NCBI GenBank assembly: GCA_951813545.1
Contig: OX638352.1
Location: forward strand, 4,170,835 to 4,234,834
Source of the DNA: an uncultured Poribacteria bacterium
GTDB taxonomy: Bacteria; Poribacteria; WGA-4E; WGA-3G
Length of the DNA: 64,000 nt
Reading direction: 5' to 3'
Program-made: the position numbers and the translations under genes
Notes under the pieces: model-generated
Seen by the model: the letters and a program-made list of their open reading frames with translations, nothing else
What the model was told of the DNA's origin: nothing
The model's database searches: none
Shown here: in pieces, positions 8,644 through 17,521 of the stretch
Position numbering within the stretch: position 1 is the first letter of the stretch
Layout of the letters: every line of letters starts with the position of its first letter

Positions 8644-9012
8644 TTAAGACTCTCCTTGTGCAACGAGGTAGACTCCGATACAGATAATCAGAGCACCTAT
8701 CATACGGATCTTGGGGATGGATTCTTTGAACAGCATCCAAGAAAACAGAATTGACAGCACGTACCCGGAGCTTAACATCGGATACGCAATACTCAGTTTA
8801 ACACGTGACAGGATAACCAGCCAGACAAGCGTTGTGAAACCGTATATTGCAATCCCACTGAGAACATAAGGATTGAGAAATGCCTGTGTCAGTTTCTCCA
8901 AAGCGTCCCGGACACTGTTAATACGACCTACCGTGTTCATACCGTGTTTGAACAGGATTTGCCCTATTACTGTTAATAGAACGTTGAAGAATAGCAGTAT
9001 AAAATCTTTCAT
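8644..9012 (-). CDS. Four-helix SMR/ArnE-like transporter
   Basis: 122 residues with four predicted membrane helices. The start (LLTVIGQILFKHGMNTVGRI) and the end (SIPKIRMIGALIICIGVYLV) resemble the small multidrug resistance/DMT superfamily, closest to ArnE/ArnF-type lipid-linked sugar flippase subunits. The membrane-embedded Glu of helix 1 that EmrE-type drug/proton antiporters need is absent (the helix reads FFNVLLTVIGQILF), which argues against drug export. The gene has a consensus-like promoter whose -10 box lies only 6 nt before the ATG, so its transcript may be leaderless. Confidence 0.82.
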   Translation of the reverse strand: MKDFILLFFNVLLTVIGQILFKHGMNTVGRINSVRDALEKLTQAFLNPYVLSGIAIYGFTTLVWLVILSRVKLSIAYPMLSSGYVLSILFSWMLFKESIPKIRMIGALIICIGVYLVAQGES

Positions 9013-9018
9013 ACCTCT

Positions 9019-9047
9019 ATTATATCACACCTCAATTCTTTTTACAA
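9019..9047 (-). promoter_or_regulatory. Promoter implying a leaderless transcript
   Basis: Minus strand: TTGTAA (9047-9042), 17-bp spacer, TATAAT (9024-9019), then six nucleotides (AGAGGT) and ATG. Transcription would start at or within a base or two of the start codon. Confidence 0.65.
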
Positions 9048-9160
9048 TTTTTAACTTGGTACAGCCCAGAGATGGGAGTCGGGAATCGGAGTTCCCTCCT
9101 ACAGAAGAGGAAATCGGGATTTAGAGTCTTTCCTGAAATAGGTGAACTCACACGAATAGA

Positions 9161-11395
9161 CTATAAGTTATAGAGATACGTTCCCTTAACGACGATGACA
9201 CGATTTTCCAACTGTAACTCGCGACGGGAGGGTGTACCAACGAGAGCGTCACCCCAAGCTTCATTATAGGCAATAAACAAGTGGCTCTTTGGACTATATT
9301 CCCATCCGAATAGAAGACTGAGTAGGTAGTTCTCATGAATTTCGGTGGATAGTGGACGTGCCCTGCTTGCCTGTGCAAACATTCGGAGAAACGATTCACG
9401 AGTAAACAGGTAAGTCGCACGCAGCGAACTAACGAAAAATCTGCCGTCAATGCCACCTTCCAAATCAAGGCTCTGCGCGTAACTACTGTCTAATTCTACA
9501 GAAAAATTGCTCTGTGGACGTAAGGTGGATTCAAAGGTGAGACCCCGCTGTTTGCCCGCTTGTTGTCGTCCGAAGTTAAAATAGTCCGAGAAGTCCATTC
9601 CAATGCCGATGGCAATTGGGTTTGTGGAGTTCGTATCAATCGAAAATCCATATCCGCTTGCTATAAAAACTTCAGTCAGTTCAACCTCTCGGCTTCGGTA
9701 ATAGTATCCCATGATATCATCTATAAGGTTTTCCCTGAACTCCATTCCGATGTCAGCACTAACATTCCATCTGAACAGATCCTCGTCAAATTCAGGCGAT
9801 AGAGATAACTTGGGATTGCGTTCCCTCCACTCAGTAAAGTATTCTGGTGTATAAAGACTTTGCGAGAGACGGGTAGTGACACCAGTAAAAAACTGACGAC
9901 TGCCCCAGTACGGAGAATAAGAACTTCGCATGTAGATACGCTGCCAACCGCGATTTCGTTCTTTTCGTAGAAACCCTGTCTGGTTGATTTCAAAGTGTGG
10001 TGCGACCCGCTCAAATCCGATACCGCTGCTCCAAAGATAGTTGCGTTGCGCGAAGTCAACAGTATAAGCGAAGTTATCGCTATCCTCGCCCGGATGAAAA
10101 CTTCCCGCATATTGTCCCGTGAGGTGATAAGTCTTGCCCAAGGCGAGGTTCATATCAACGCCGCCCACTCGACTGTGTTCCCAACGGTCGCTACCGGGTT
10201 GTTCCTTATTCACGAAGAGAATTCCGACATTTGAACGTTTGAGGATGTCGCGTTTAACACGGATTGCAGAGAACCATGCCTCCTCTTTTCCAGATGAAGT
10301 AGTGTCGGAAAAACCGAATTCGCCGGTTTGATTCCCCAAGACACCGATGGAATAGTTCCCAATTTTACCGGTGAGTTTACTGCCCCAGAGAATATTGCCA
10401 CGACTCCCAATACGACGACTGAACATCAGGTTGTATGGTGTTTCAAAAAAACTGTTTCCTTCAACAAAAAAGGGGCGTTTTTCTGGAAAGCGCGTCGGAA
10501 AGCGGGTCAAATTGATTTCCAGTTGATCCGCTTCGACTTGTGCGAAATCCGGATTGACAGTAACATTCGCCTTCAAAGCACTCGTAAGACTGTATTGCAC
10601 GTCCAAACCCGTTCCAAGTTGACGTGTTAAGTCGGTTTCGGCAGTCCCCGTTGTGCCCCCTAAAAGATAGGGCGAAATTTCAAAATTTTTACCGGTCTCA
10701 ATACTTTGGATGCTTACGATGTGTCCTAAATCGGACATCCGCGTGACGACCCCTGCCTGTGTCAACTGTTTCCACACAGTGACTTCGCTTTTCCGGCGGT
10801 TCACTCGTTCCACATCGAAACCCCAAATCTGTGTCGGCTTGTCAGTGAATCGAAAGTTTGAGAAAGGAATTTTGAACTCGGCACTCCATCCCGATTCATC
10901 AATATTGCTTTCAACCCACCAGATCCCTTTCCAGTTGCTGTCGCGTTGTGTGTCCTCATACCGATAATTATCGCTTTGAACACCCGCTGGATTGGTGGCG
11001 AATTTATAGCCGGTGCGATGATCGTGGTGTGGGTCAATGAAGAAAGAGATGACATCCGAGGCGTAGATGTCGCCGCGTCGCGTCATTCGATTGAGAATTT
11101 TGTTGGGTTCGGCATCGTAACATCGGAATGCGACGTAGAGGTTATGCACATCGTAAGCGATACGGAATTCTGTGTCATCGGTTGCGGGATTACCGCGTGC
11201 CGGTTCGAGTTGAATAAAACCGCTGCGCGGTTCTGCCTTCTGCCACGCAGCATCGTCCAGTATCCCGTCAATTTGGGGTGGTTCGCCTACAATTCGGTGA
11301 GCCGCAACGACATGATCGCCTGTCCCTTCTGGATGTGCAAGGAGCAATGTTGGATATGAGATTATTAGCAGTAGGACGATTATGAGTCTTGGCAT
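9161..11395 (-). CDS. CBM9-like/DUF5916 outer-membrane beta-barrel protein
   Basis: This 744-residue protein starts with a signal peptide (MPRLIIVLLLIISYPTLLLA). A carbohydrate-binding family 9-like domain covers residues about 35-215 (GEPPQIDGILDDAAWQKAEP, DVHNLYVAFRCYDAEP). From about 235 on there is a DUF5916-type region rich in alternating aromatic strands (QYSLTSALKANVTVNPDFAQ, RFPEKRPFFVEGNSFF) and ending in barrel-like strands (LQLENRVIVVKGTYLYNL). Such proteins are predicted outer-membrane barrels with an exposed sugar-binding domain; substrate and transport role are unproven. It lies alone between the small-transporter gene and the divergent oxygenase gene. A perfect promoter ends 6 nt before the ATG. 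Confidence 0.9.
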   Translation of the reverse strand: MPRLIIVLLLIISYPTLLLAHPEGTGDHVVAAHRIVGEPPQIDGILDDAAWQKAEPRSGFIQLEPARGNPATDDTEFRIAYDVHNLYVAFRCYDAEPNKILNRMTRRGDIYASDVISFFIDPHHDHRTGYKFATNPAGVQSDNYRYEDTQRDSNWKGIWWVESNIDESGWSAEFKIPFSNFRFTDKPTQIWGFDVERVNRRKSEVTVWKQLTQAGVVTRMSDLGHIVSIQSIETGKNFEISPYLLGGTTGTAETDLTRQLGTGLDVQYSLTSALKANVTVNPDFAQVEADQLEINLTRFPTRFPEKRPFFVEGNSFFETPYNLMFSRRIGSRGNILWGSKLTGKIGNYSIGVLGNQTGEFGFSDTTSSGKEEAWFSAIRVKRDILKRSNVGILFVNKEQPGSDRWEHSRVGGVDMNLALGKTYHLTGQYAGSFHPGEDSDNFAYTVDFAQRNYLWSSGIGFERVAPHFEINQTGFLRKERNRGWQRIYMRSSYSPYWGSRQFFTGVTTRLSQSLYTPEYFTEWRERNPKLSLSPEFDEDLFRWNVSADIGMEFRENLIDDIMGYYYRSREVELTEVFIASGYGFSIDTNSTNPIAIGIGMDFSDYFNFGRQQAGKQRGLTFESTLRPQSNFSVELDSSYAQSLDLEGGIDGRFFVSSLRATYLFTRESFLRMFAQASRARPLSTEIHENYLLSLLFGWEYSPKSHLFIAYNEAWGDALVGTPSRRELQLENRVIVVKGTYLYNL

Positions 11396-11401
11396 GGCTT
11401 A

Positions 11402-11430
11402 ATTATAGTGCAGATACACTGTCTTGTCAA
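11402..11430 (-). promoter_or_regulatory. Perfect sigma-70 promoter giving a leaderless mRNA
   Basis: Minus strand TTGACA (11430-11425), 17-bp spacer and TATAAT (11407-11402), then TAAGCC and the ATG at 11395. The signal peptide fixes that ATG as the true start, so the mRNA should begin at about the start codon with no room for a ribosome-binding site. Confidence 0.8.
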
Positions 11431-11662
11431 ATTTGCCTCCCTTTTTACGGATGAAGTCCACATTCTCGCTTTCTCCGATCCTATAATTCTGACATCCGAC
11501 AAAAATTTGTCACTTTTCCTTGAAATAATCGTTAAATTCTCTTAAAATTCTTTAACTTTGTTTAGAGAGATGGCTTTCAACCTTTTTGAGTATATATTTA
11601 TTTATCGCAAAAATTTCCGTCAGCACGCCTCGTGCGACTTCAACGAAGAAGGATACAAGATA

Positions 11663-12454
11663 ATGGTTGAACTTACACTGAAAGACATCGAATTTTTCAA
11701 AACTGAAGGGTACTTGGTAAAACGGAACGTCCTTGACCCGGAATTGATGGAACGGGCACGGGCAAGACTCTGGGAAGGCGCGCCCGAAGGACGCAGACGT
11801 GATGCCCCTGAAACTTGGGTAGGCCCCTTTAGTCCTGAAGAGGAAAACATTGACAAAGACAATAATCGACGAGGGTTCCGTTGGAACTTCCGTGAACCGG
11901 GCGGTGAAGATTGGATGGTCCAACTGCTCGCGACTGATCCAAACGTCTGGCGGATGGCGGAACAACTTTTGGGTAAAGGGAATTTGGTGCGACCCGACCG
12001 GGTGCGTGGCATCTATTGCACACTCCCTTACGGTGATGTTCCGAAAAAATCGATAGGATGTCATGTGGATGCGCATCCGTTCCATCTCGGTGCGGTCGGT
12101 TATATTGACGATGTCCCACCGGAAGGCGGCGGATTTACGGTCTGGCCCGGGAGCCATCAAGTCTTCTATTACGATTACCATTCCCAATACAAAAACGAGC
12201 CGACACCACAGTATGATGTTGATCGCGAGCGTATCAGCAGAGGTCCGGGGATTGAATGCTACGGCAATGCAGGGGATATTGTCTTCTGGCATCATCGCAT
12301 CGGGCATGCTGCCGGACATAACTATTCACAGCAGATTCGGCAAGCGGTTCTATACGACTTCCGCAAGACAGAATTAGAGCAAACACAAGAAGAACCACCG
12401 AACGAAGATATGTGGCGAGATTGGCCCGGTATCAAGGCATTGGAATCGGATTAG
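11663..12454 (+). CDS. Phytanoyl-CoA dioxygenase family Fe(II)/2-oxoglutarate oxygenase (HxD type)
   Basis: 263 residues from the ATG at 11663, chosen because an AAGAAGGA ribosome-binding site precedes it and the family homology begins right after it (VELTLKDIEFFKTEGYLVK). The iron ligands are visible: H134 and D136 in GCHVDAHPFHLGAVGY, and H215 in HRIGHAAGHN. R226 lies eleven residues later and is the likely 2-oxoglutarate contact. GGGFTVWPGSH is the usual turn before the distal half. The enzyme should hydroxylate a small organic substrate, which is unknown. It is transcribed away from the DUF5916 gene and ends against a convergent sugar isomerase gene with a shared hairpin between them. Confidence 0.92.
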   Translation: MVELTLKDIEFFKTEGYLVKRNVLDPELMERARARLWEGAPEGRRRDAPETWVGPFSPEEENIDKDNNRRGFRWNFREPGGEDWMVQLLATDPNVWRMAEQLLGKGNLVRPDRVRGIYCTLPYGDVPKKSIGCHVDAHPFHLGAVGYIDDVPPEGGGFTVWPGSHQVFYYDYHSQYKNEPTPQYDVDRERISRGPGIECYGNAGDIVFWHHRIGHAAGHNYSQQIRQAVLYDFRKTELEQTQEEPPNEDMWRDWPGIKALESD

Positions 12455-12468
12455 TCTATTATTCCATA

Positions 12469-12489
12469 GGCGCGGTTTTCAGCCGCGCC
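12469..12489. terminator. GC-rich hairpin between convergent genes
   Basis: GGCGCGG-TTTTCAG-CCGCGCC forms a 7-bp perfect stem midway between two convergent stop codons. It may act as a bidirectional terminator. Similar palindromes occur at 44734-44766 and 47094-47114, so it also belongs to a dispersed family. Confidence 0.6.
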
Positions 12490-12498
12490 GCCCTCATG

Positions 12499-13320
12499 TT
12501 ACCGTAAACCTAATTCCTTCAATGTGCTTGCCATCATGTCATGAGCAATCTGCGCTTTCTCCATTCGCATGTGCGGAAACGTTTCCACTGAGATATACTT
12601 ATCATACCCCGTTTTTCCTAAACTCTCCGCAAAGGTCCGAAAATCCAACTCATCTCCCTCTTCACCCGGAATCAAAAAGGTACTGTAAGGATACATACCA
12701 GTCACACCTTTTACATGACAATGTGCGGTGAGCGGTCCCAGTTTTTCGGTAACTTCGGCGATGTCCTCACCGAGATGATAAAAATTAGTGATGTCGTTGA
12801 GTGACTTCAACGCGTCGGATCCGACGTGTTCAATCAGAAGCGTCACTTTTGAAGATGCGTCGATTGTCGTTGCCTCATGATTGTGGATGTTCATTGTGAT
12901 ACCGAGTTCTTCGGCGCGTTGGCAGATCGGTTTCAACACATCAACGAGGAGTCGCCATGCGAACGCGTCGCCGTCCCCACCGCCATACCCAGTGAGGAAG
13001 TTAACACCACCTGCTCCAAGTGCGACCGCTACATCTTGCAGCAGCGCATAATGGTCAACTGCACTCTGTTGATCTGCCGCCGCCAGTTGGTATAGACCTC
13101 CTCCAGTAAACGGATTGATGACAGAGACCTTTAAGCCGCTATCGGCTACCATCGTTTTGACCTCTTTGAGCAAATCGTCGGTGACTTCATCGGAGGGGAT
13201 ATGTGCTTCTGGACCGCACATCATCTCAATCGCATCGTAGCCTGCATCGGCGAGAATCGTGATAACTTCTTGTAGGGGGATGTCTTTCATCCCACCAGCG
13301 TGATAAGAGATACCAATCAT
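12499..13320 (-). CDS. TIM-barrel sugar phosphate isomerase/epimerase
   Basis: 273 residues of the xylose-isomerase-like TIM-barrel (AP endonuclease 2) family. Barrel-strand signatures include ILADAGYDAIEMMCGPEAH, GGVNFLTGYGGGDGDAF, ELGITMNIHNHEATTIDA and GPLTAHCHVKGV. His, Asp and Glu residues near these strand ends (HNHE, HCHVKG, SVETFPH) would bind a divalent metal. Members isomerise or epimerise sugars or inositol derivatives; substrate is not predictable here. A ribosome-binding site (AAGGAG) precedes the ATG. A more distant member is at 27645-28568. Confidence 0.9.
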   Translation of the reverse strand: MIGISYHAGGMKDIPLQEVITILADAGYDAIEMMCGPEAHIPSDEVTDDLLKEVKTMVADSGLKVSVINPFTGGGLYQLAAADQQSAVDHYALLQDVAVALGAGGVNFLTGYGGGDGDAFAWRLLVDVLKPICQRAEELGITMNIHNHEATTIDASSKVTLLIEHVGSDALKSLNDITNFYHLGEDIAEVTEKLGPLTAHCHVKGVTGMYPYSTFLIPGEEGDELDFRTFAESLGKTGYDKYISVETFPHMRMEKAQIAHDMMASTLKELGLR

Positions 13321-13387
13321 TAGTGCTACTCCTTTTTCTCTATTTGCTAAAGTTCAATGTAGAAACGATTGTTCTTAGGTGCTTGTT

Positions 13388-14755
13388 TCACTTTCTCGTT
13401 CTTCCTATTATATCCCATAGATGGACAGTGCCGTTAATGTGGCCACTAACGAGCGTAATACTATCAGGGGAAAATCTCAAAGTCAGCACTCCCTTCTCAC
13501 CCACATCGCCTACATTAATGGTAGTGAGGAGTCGACGATTTTCCACATCCCAGATGAAAATCGTATTCCTCCACCAATGTTTGCCTGTACTGGCAAGTAT
13601 TTTACCGTCTGGCGAGAAAGTTAATAGATGAACCCATCCACCAGGACTATTGAATGTGTGAAGTAGGTGCCCAGTGTCAGCATCCCACAACTGAATTTTT
13701 CCATTATTATTATCGTATGACCGGATTTCTCTGCCTCTACCACCACTCGCGAGGATTTTACTGACGGGTGAGAACGCCAATGCGCTGACCCGATAAGTGT
13801 CCGGTATGAGAAAGGACAGTGCTTCGCTGGGTCCCGTATTTAGTCCAATTCCAGGTTCGGCTACAAATCTGAAGTGAGTAAACCACTGTACAAACGAAAA
13901 TCGACGGGGAACTTCCGTCCTTGGGATTCGGCTCGGCATGAAACTGCCAATTTTCCAAATCCAACGCGTAATGATTTTGTCCCCTGGTGAAGCAGCAAAC
14001 GCAATTGTTCCGATCCTGTTAAGAATCCTGTCGTGCACAAACAGACCTAAATTATCTAACTCGCGGCGACCAGTGGCACTATCATATACATCGATAACGC
14101 CATTCTGACAGGCGATAAGAAGTTTGGTGCTATCCGGCGAGAATTCCAACGCAGTAAGAGGCGCAATAGACTCTGTAAAAGTCAATCGTGAAGTAGCGGT
14201 TTTGATATTCCACAACCGAATTGTATAAGATGCCATCTGATAATGTGCTATTTTCTGTATTTTCGCCGACGGATCCCATAATATTATCGGGTGGATGCTA
14301 ATCCGTTCTCTATTTCTACTTACACTTGCCAATGTTTTCCCATCTGGTGAGAACGCTACTCCATGAACCCAGCCTTGGTGCTCCTTAAGAGTAGCCATCA
14401 GATCTCCAGTATTGACATCCCACAAATGAAGTTCTCGACCTCCACCAGCGACGAGTGTTTTCCCATCCGGTGAAAACGCAACAGTGTTGATGGCATCCTG
14501 CCATGCCTGGTGGGAATCCGTTCTGAAAGTGGCGAGATGTGTGTATTCTTGGGTATATTTCTTAGGTAAATACGGTGCATCGCTTAGCAGCATGGATATG
14601 GCTCTATCGCCGATGTAGAGTAGAAGCACATCAAATGCCGCACAGATCAATAGGATTGACGCGAATAGCCATTTCTTTCTCTTCAAGGTTTGCCCGGGCA
14701 GCGTGTCGCTCTCGCGCCACCTAATACGTTCACGGACGGATCGTCTCAGTCTCAT
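13388..14755 (-). CDS. Membrane-anchored WD40-repeat protein
   Basis: 455 residues. A basic N-terminus is followed by one membrane helix (about residues 30-48, WLFASILLICAAFDVLLLYI). The rest contains WD40 blades such as NTVAFSPDGKTLVAGGGREL, GVAFSPDGKTLASVSRN, ALEFSPDSTKLLIACQNGV, LTFSPDGKILASTGKHW and LRFSPDSITLVSGHINGTVH. The propeller probably lies outside the cytoplasm and serves as a binding scaffold. The start has a good AAGGAG site. It follows a second WD40 gene (14965-15858), from which it is separated by a terminator-like hairpin. Confidence 0.87.
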   Translation of the reverse strand: MRLRRSVRERIRWRESDTLPGQTLKRKKWLFASILLICAAFDVLLLYIGDRAISMLLSDAPYLPKKYTQEYTHLATFRTDSHQAWQDAINTVAFSPDGKTLVAGGGRELHLWDVNTGDLMATLKEHQGWVHGVAFSPDGKTLASVSRNRERISIHPIILWDPSAKIQKIAHYQMASYTIRLWNIKTATSRLTFTESIAPLTALEFSPDSTKLLIACQNGVIDVYDSATGRRELDNLGLFVHDRILNRIGTIAFAASPGDKIITRWIWKIGSFMPSRIPRTEVPRRFSFVQWFTHFRFVAEPGIGLNTGPSEALSFLIPDTYRVSALAFSPVSKILASGGRGREIRSYDNNNGKIQLWDADTGHLLHTFNSPGGWVHLLTFSPDGKILASTGKHWWRNTIFIWDVENRRLLTTINVGDVGEKGVLTLRFSPDSITLVSGHINGTVHLWDIIGRTRK

Positions 14756-14853
14756 CGCTTTCTCCTTTCAGGGGTAGCGCATACATTTTGGTGTTTACCC
14801 TTATAGAGACCTTCCAACCTTAAAAAAATAGAAAAAGCAACTTTCGCAGCACG

Positions 14854-14888
14854 AAAACAAAAAAGCCGAATCCTCCTACAGGTTCAGC
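14854..14888 (-). terminator. Rho-independent terminator after the upstream WD40 gene
   Basis: On the minus strand GCTGAACC and GGATTCGGC pair (one bulge, one G-T) around a short loop, followed by TTTTTTGTTTT. It lies about 80 nt after the stop of the 14965-15858 gene. Confidence 0.7.
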
Positions 14889-14964
14889 AATTATGTATTG
14901 TCGTTTACCCTCAAACGAATTCGAGCGTTAGGTTCATTCTGATTCGATTTCTTCTTTTGTGAAT

Positions 14965-15858
14965 TCACCGTTCCCTTACAAGAAGCGAACCGTCCTGCGT
15001 CGCGCATATAAGTTTTTCGCCGTCCGGTGAAAACGCCAATTCCCGAATAACACCCTCCTGGACAGGAAATATAGACATAGGATTACCGTCATCCACATCC
15101 CACAACTGAATGTAGTTATCTCTCCCACCACTTACAAGCAGCTCACCATCACCAGAGAATGCCAACGCATTGACTGAGTCGGTATGCCCTCTTAAGATGG
15201 AGAGCAGATGTTTACTGTCCAAATTCCACATCCGAACGAGCGTATCCGAACCGCCGCTCGCCAACACCTCGCGCTGCGGTGAAAACGCCAAAGCCAAAAC
15301 AAGCCCGTCGTGTGCTGAAAAAGTGGAGAGTAACCTGCCCGTTTCAATTTCCCACAAGCGAATCTTGCCATCCGCACTCCCACTCGCGAGCATTATACCA
15401 TCTGGCGAAAATGCTAAACTCCTAATTCGGCCCGGTGCTTCAGTAGAAGATGCAAGCAACCGTTCTGTGCGCTGATCCCATCCGGGGAGCGGGACACCAT
15501 CGGGTGAAGATGACGCTAACGCGTTCATCAGATTAGAATCCCCAGCCAGCGTTAACACTTCGCGAGCAGTGGCAGTGTCCCAGAGTCGGAGCGTATTATC
15601 TTCGCTTCCACTGGCAAGCAGAGAATTATCTGGAGCAAATGCCAATGCCCGCATGTGTTCGGTATAACCTGAGAGCATCGCGAATTGCGCGCCACTGGCT
15701 GTGTCATATATCCAGATACGTCCGTCACCACCTGCGGCGAGCCGTGTACCATCTGGTGAAAAAGTGATAGCCATCACTTGCTTTTTATCGTACCTTGCTT
15801 TGAGTCCCGGAGGTAACTCAGATTGGATGCAATTCTGGAACATTTCTGTTTTCCCCAT
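14965..15858 (-). CDS. WD40-repeat protein
   Basis: 297 residues made almost wholly of WD40 blades: ITFSPDGTRLAAGGDGRIWI, AFAPDNSLLASGSEDNTLRL, LAFSPDGIMLASGSADGKIR, LAFSPQREVLASGGSDTLVR, LAFSGDGELLVSGGRDNYIQ and a last blade LAFSPDGEKLICATQDGSLL. About seven repeats would close one propeller. There is no signal peptide or membrane segment, so it is probably cytoplasmic, unlike its neighbour. Near-consensus blades such as these suggest recent internal duplication. Function is unknown beyond protein binding. Confidence 0.85.
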   Translation of the reverse strand: MGKTEMFQNCIQSELPPGLKARYDKKQVMAITFSPDGTRLAAGGDGRIWIYDTASGAQFAMLSGYTEHMRALAFAPDNSLLASGSEDNTLRLWDTATAREVLTLAGDSNLMNALASSSPDGVPLPGWDQRTERLLASSTEAPGRIRSLAFSPDGIMLASGSADGKIRLWEIETGRLLSTFSAHDGLVLALAFSPQREVLASGGSDTLVRMWNLDSKHLLSILRGHTDSVNALAFSGDGELLVSGGRDNYIQLWDVDDGNPMSIFPVQEGVIRELAFSPDGEKLICATQDGSLLVRER

Positions 15859-16144
15859 TTTTTAAACTATTTTTTCAATTATGGACCTCTGGGCACCGCT
15901 CCATTACATTTCGCGGTGGTTTCTGGTTAATTCAAGAACTCACTTTAAGATGATGAAAGGTTACTGAACTTAACCGAAAACTATGGTAAAACGAAGTGGA
16001 ACGATGACCAAGAACCAATAGTTAAAAAAAATTCGGGCAGGTTTCTGATTCAGTCCACTGGGTTGGGCCCGTTTGCGGTCTCCAGTTTTAACCATCAACT
16101 TGTGCCTTAACATTTATAACGGAGGCGAATTAATGGTTAAAGTA
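15859..16144. other. Intergenic gap with ATGGACCTC repeat
   Basis: No gene is visible. The segment 15879-15933 (TTATGGACCTC, then TTTCTGGTTAATTC) matches 54001-54055 closely. A GGAGG followed by ATGGTTAAAG at about 16122-16140 looks like a start site, but the frame only crosses the end of the dehydrogenase gene on the other strand. Confidence 0.6.
15879..15933 (+). repeat. ATGGACCTC repeat (family F, copy 1)
   Basis: About 55 bp from TTATGGACCTC to GGTTTCTGGTTAATTC. A second copy is at 54001-54055 and a more diverged, inverted copy lies within about 17640-17715. Confidence 0.75.
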
Positions 16145-17173
16145 TTAAGACGAGGAATTCCAATCCAAAACAACACCTGTATACGCATTCGGTTCGTTGA
16201 GGAGACCGTCGTAAGCCTGCTTAATCTGCTCTGGTTTGAGACGGTGAGAGATTAAAGGTTCGACGTGCAGTTGCCCACGCGCCATCCAGTCAAAGATCGT
16301 TTGCTGTTTACTCCATTGAGAGGTTCGGTTACCGATGTCCGGATACATCGGCACACACCATTCCAATGCCCCACGAATAGTAATCCATCGCAGATGCGTT
16401 TCGGAAAGCAGATCGGTCAGGTTCCCTTGGACTTCAACGCGCGGTGAGCCGAGGATAATGAGTTGCCCATGATTAGCAGTGGCACGGAGTGCCTGCATAA
16501 CAACGCCACTGTGCCCAACGGCATCAACAGTGATATTGCCGAGTTCACCACCAGTAATTTCCTCAACCTGTGCTTGTGCTTCGTCAGCATCGCCACCGAC
16601 GGTATGTGCAAGCCCACACCGCTGTGCGAGTTTTCGCCTCTCTACCACTGGATCTACACCAACGACCCGACAACCGTGAATCTGAAACATCTGTGATGCC
16701 AGATTTCCGACAAGCCCTAATCCAAAGACAACGACCCACGGGTTCGTGCCGATTTCTCCGACAACGATAGCAGTCATAGCAACGCCTGCCATCCGCGATG
16801 CCGCAACGACAGCCGGATCCACTCCTTCTCTGACAGGCGCGACCAATCGATCTTGTGAGTATCGGATTGTTGAGGCGTGTCGTCCGTATGTGAAAACCCG
16901 ATCACCGGGTGCTGCACGGTTGACACCACCACCAACTTCCCGCACAATGCCGACATTCGCGTAACCAGAACGCCACGGATATTCGCACCATGCACCTTTC
17001 TGGAAAACTTTCGGTTCTCTTCCGGTATAATTTGCGAGTTCTGTACCACTACTGATAAAGGTGTATTCTGTGTCTATCAGCAATTCGTTGGAAGCGAGCA
17101 TTGGTGCGTCTATGTCGGCAGTCTGCAGCTCCACTTGGTTCTGACCTGTTACAACAACCTCTCTTATTTTCAT
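16145..17173 (-). CDS. Zinc-type medium-chain dehydrogenase
   Basis: 342 residues. N-terminal GroES-like domain (EYTFISSGTELANYTGREP, RSGYANVGIVREVGGGVNRA, PGDRVFTYGRHAS) and Rossmann domain (NPWVVVFGLGLVGNLASQMF, GCRVVGVDPVVERRKLAQRC). The C-terminal MARGQLHVEPLISHRLKPEQ is standard for sorbitol/threonine-type dehydrogenases. The structural-zinc cysteine cluster is absent. It probably oxidises a sugar or polyol with NAD(P). The start has AGGAG upstream. Its ATG overlaps the stop of the DUF202 gene (17170), so the two are co-translated. Confidence 0.9.
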   Translation of the reverse strand: MKIREVVVTGQNQVELQTADIDAPMLASNELLIDTEYTFISSGTELANYTGREPKVFQKGAWCEYPWRSGYANVGIVREVGGGVNRAAPGDRVFTYGRHASTIRYSQDRLVAPVREGVDPAVVAASRMAGVAMTAIVVGEIGTNPWVVVFGLGLVGNLASQMFQIHGCRVVGVDPVVERRKLAQRCGLAHTVGGDADEAQAQVEEITGGELGNITVDAVGHSGVVMQALRATANHGQLIILGSPRVEVQGNLTDLLSETHLRWITIRGALEWCVPMYPDIGNRTSQWSKQQTIFDWMARGQLHVEPLISHRLKPEQIKQAYDGLLNEPNAYTGVVLDWNSSS

Positions 17174-17499
17174 GGTGCCTCTTTTTCTCCTAATTCTTTT
17201 AATTCTTCCTGCTTAATCTTGCAGATCAGTGCTTGCATCCGCTTGTACCTGAAAAGCCCAACGAAGAAGGTCGCTATGCCGAGTAAAATAAAGATGATAC
17301 CGATCACCTCAACAATGTATGAACTAAAGATATCTTTGAGATGCACAAAGGATAAGCCCGCAACGAACAATGTTAACGCCGTTCGGATATAAGCGAGGAA
17401 AGTTCGCTCATTCGCGAGGATAGTCCGGTCTGCAGCGAGGTGATCTCGCAAGATAAGTTGGTCTTCCAGCCCTTTGTAAGGCGTCGGTCTATCTTGCAT
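17170..17499 (-). CDS. DUF202 family membrane protein (YidH-like)
   Basis: 109 residues with the family signature LANERTFLAYIRTALTLFVA followed by a second helix (SYIVEVIGIIFILLGIATFF) and a third weaker one. DUF202 proteins are small inner-membrane proteins of unknown function. The gene starts just downstream of a CCGCAAGGAA-type repeat (17522-17612), and an AAAGGAA site lies immediately before the ATG. It overlaps the dehydrogenase start by 4 bp. Confidence 0.85.
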   Translation of the reverse strand: MQDRPTPYKGLEDQLILRDHLAADRTILANERTFLAYIRTALTLFVAGLSFVHLKDIFSSYIVEVIGIIFILLGIATFFVGLFRYKRMQALICKIKQEELKELGEKEAP

Positions 17500-17521
17500 T
17501 TGTTCGTTTCCTTTTTTCTAA

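Noticed and set aside
11552..12319. A 255-codon open frame on the minus strand
   Set aside because: It is antisense to the phytanoyl-CoA dioxygenase gene at 11663-12454, whose iron ligands are clear. The antisense product shows no family motif.
16133..16255. GGAGG followed by ATGGTTAAAG, looking like a start on the plus strand
   Set aside because: The frame runs only about 40 codons across the end of the dehydrogenase gene on the other strand and matches nothing known.
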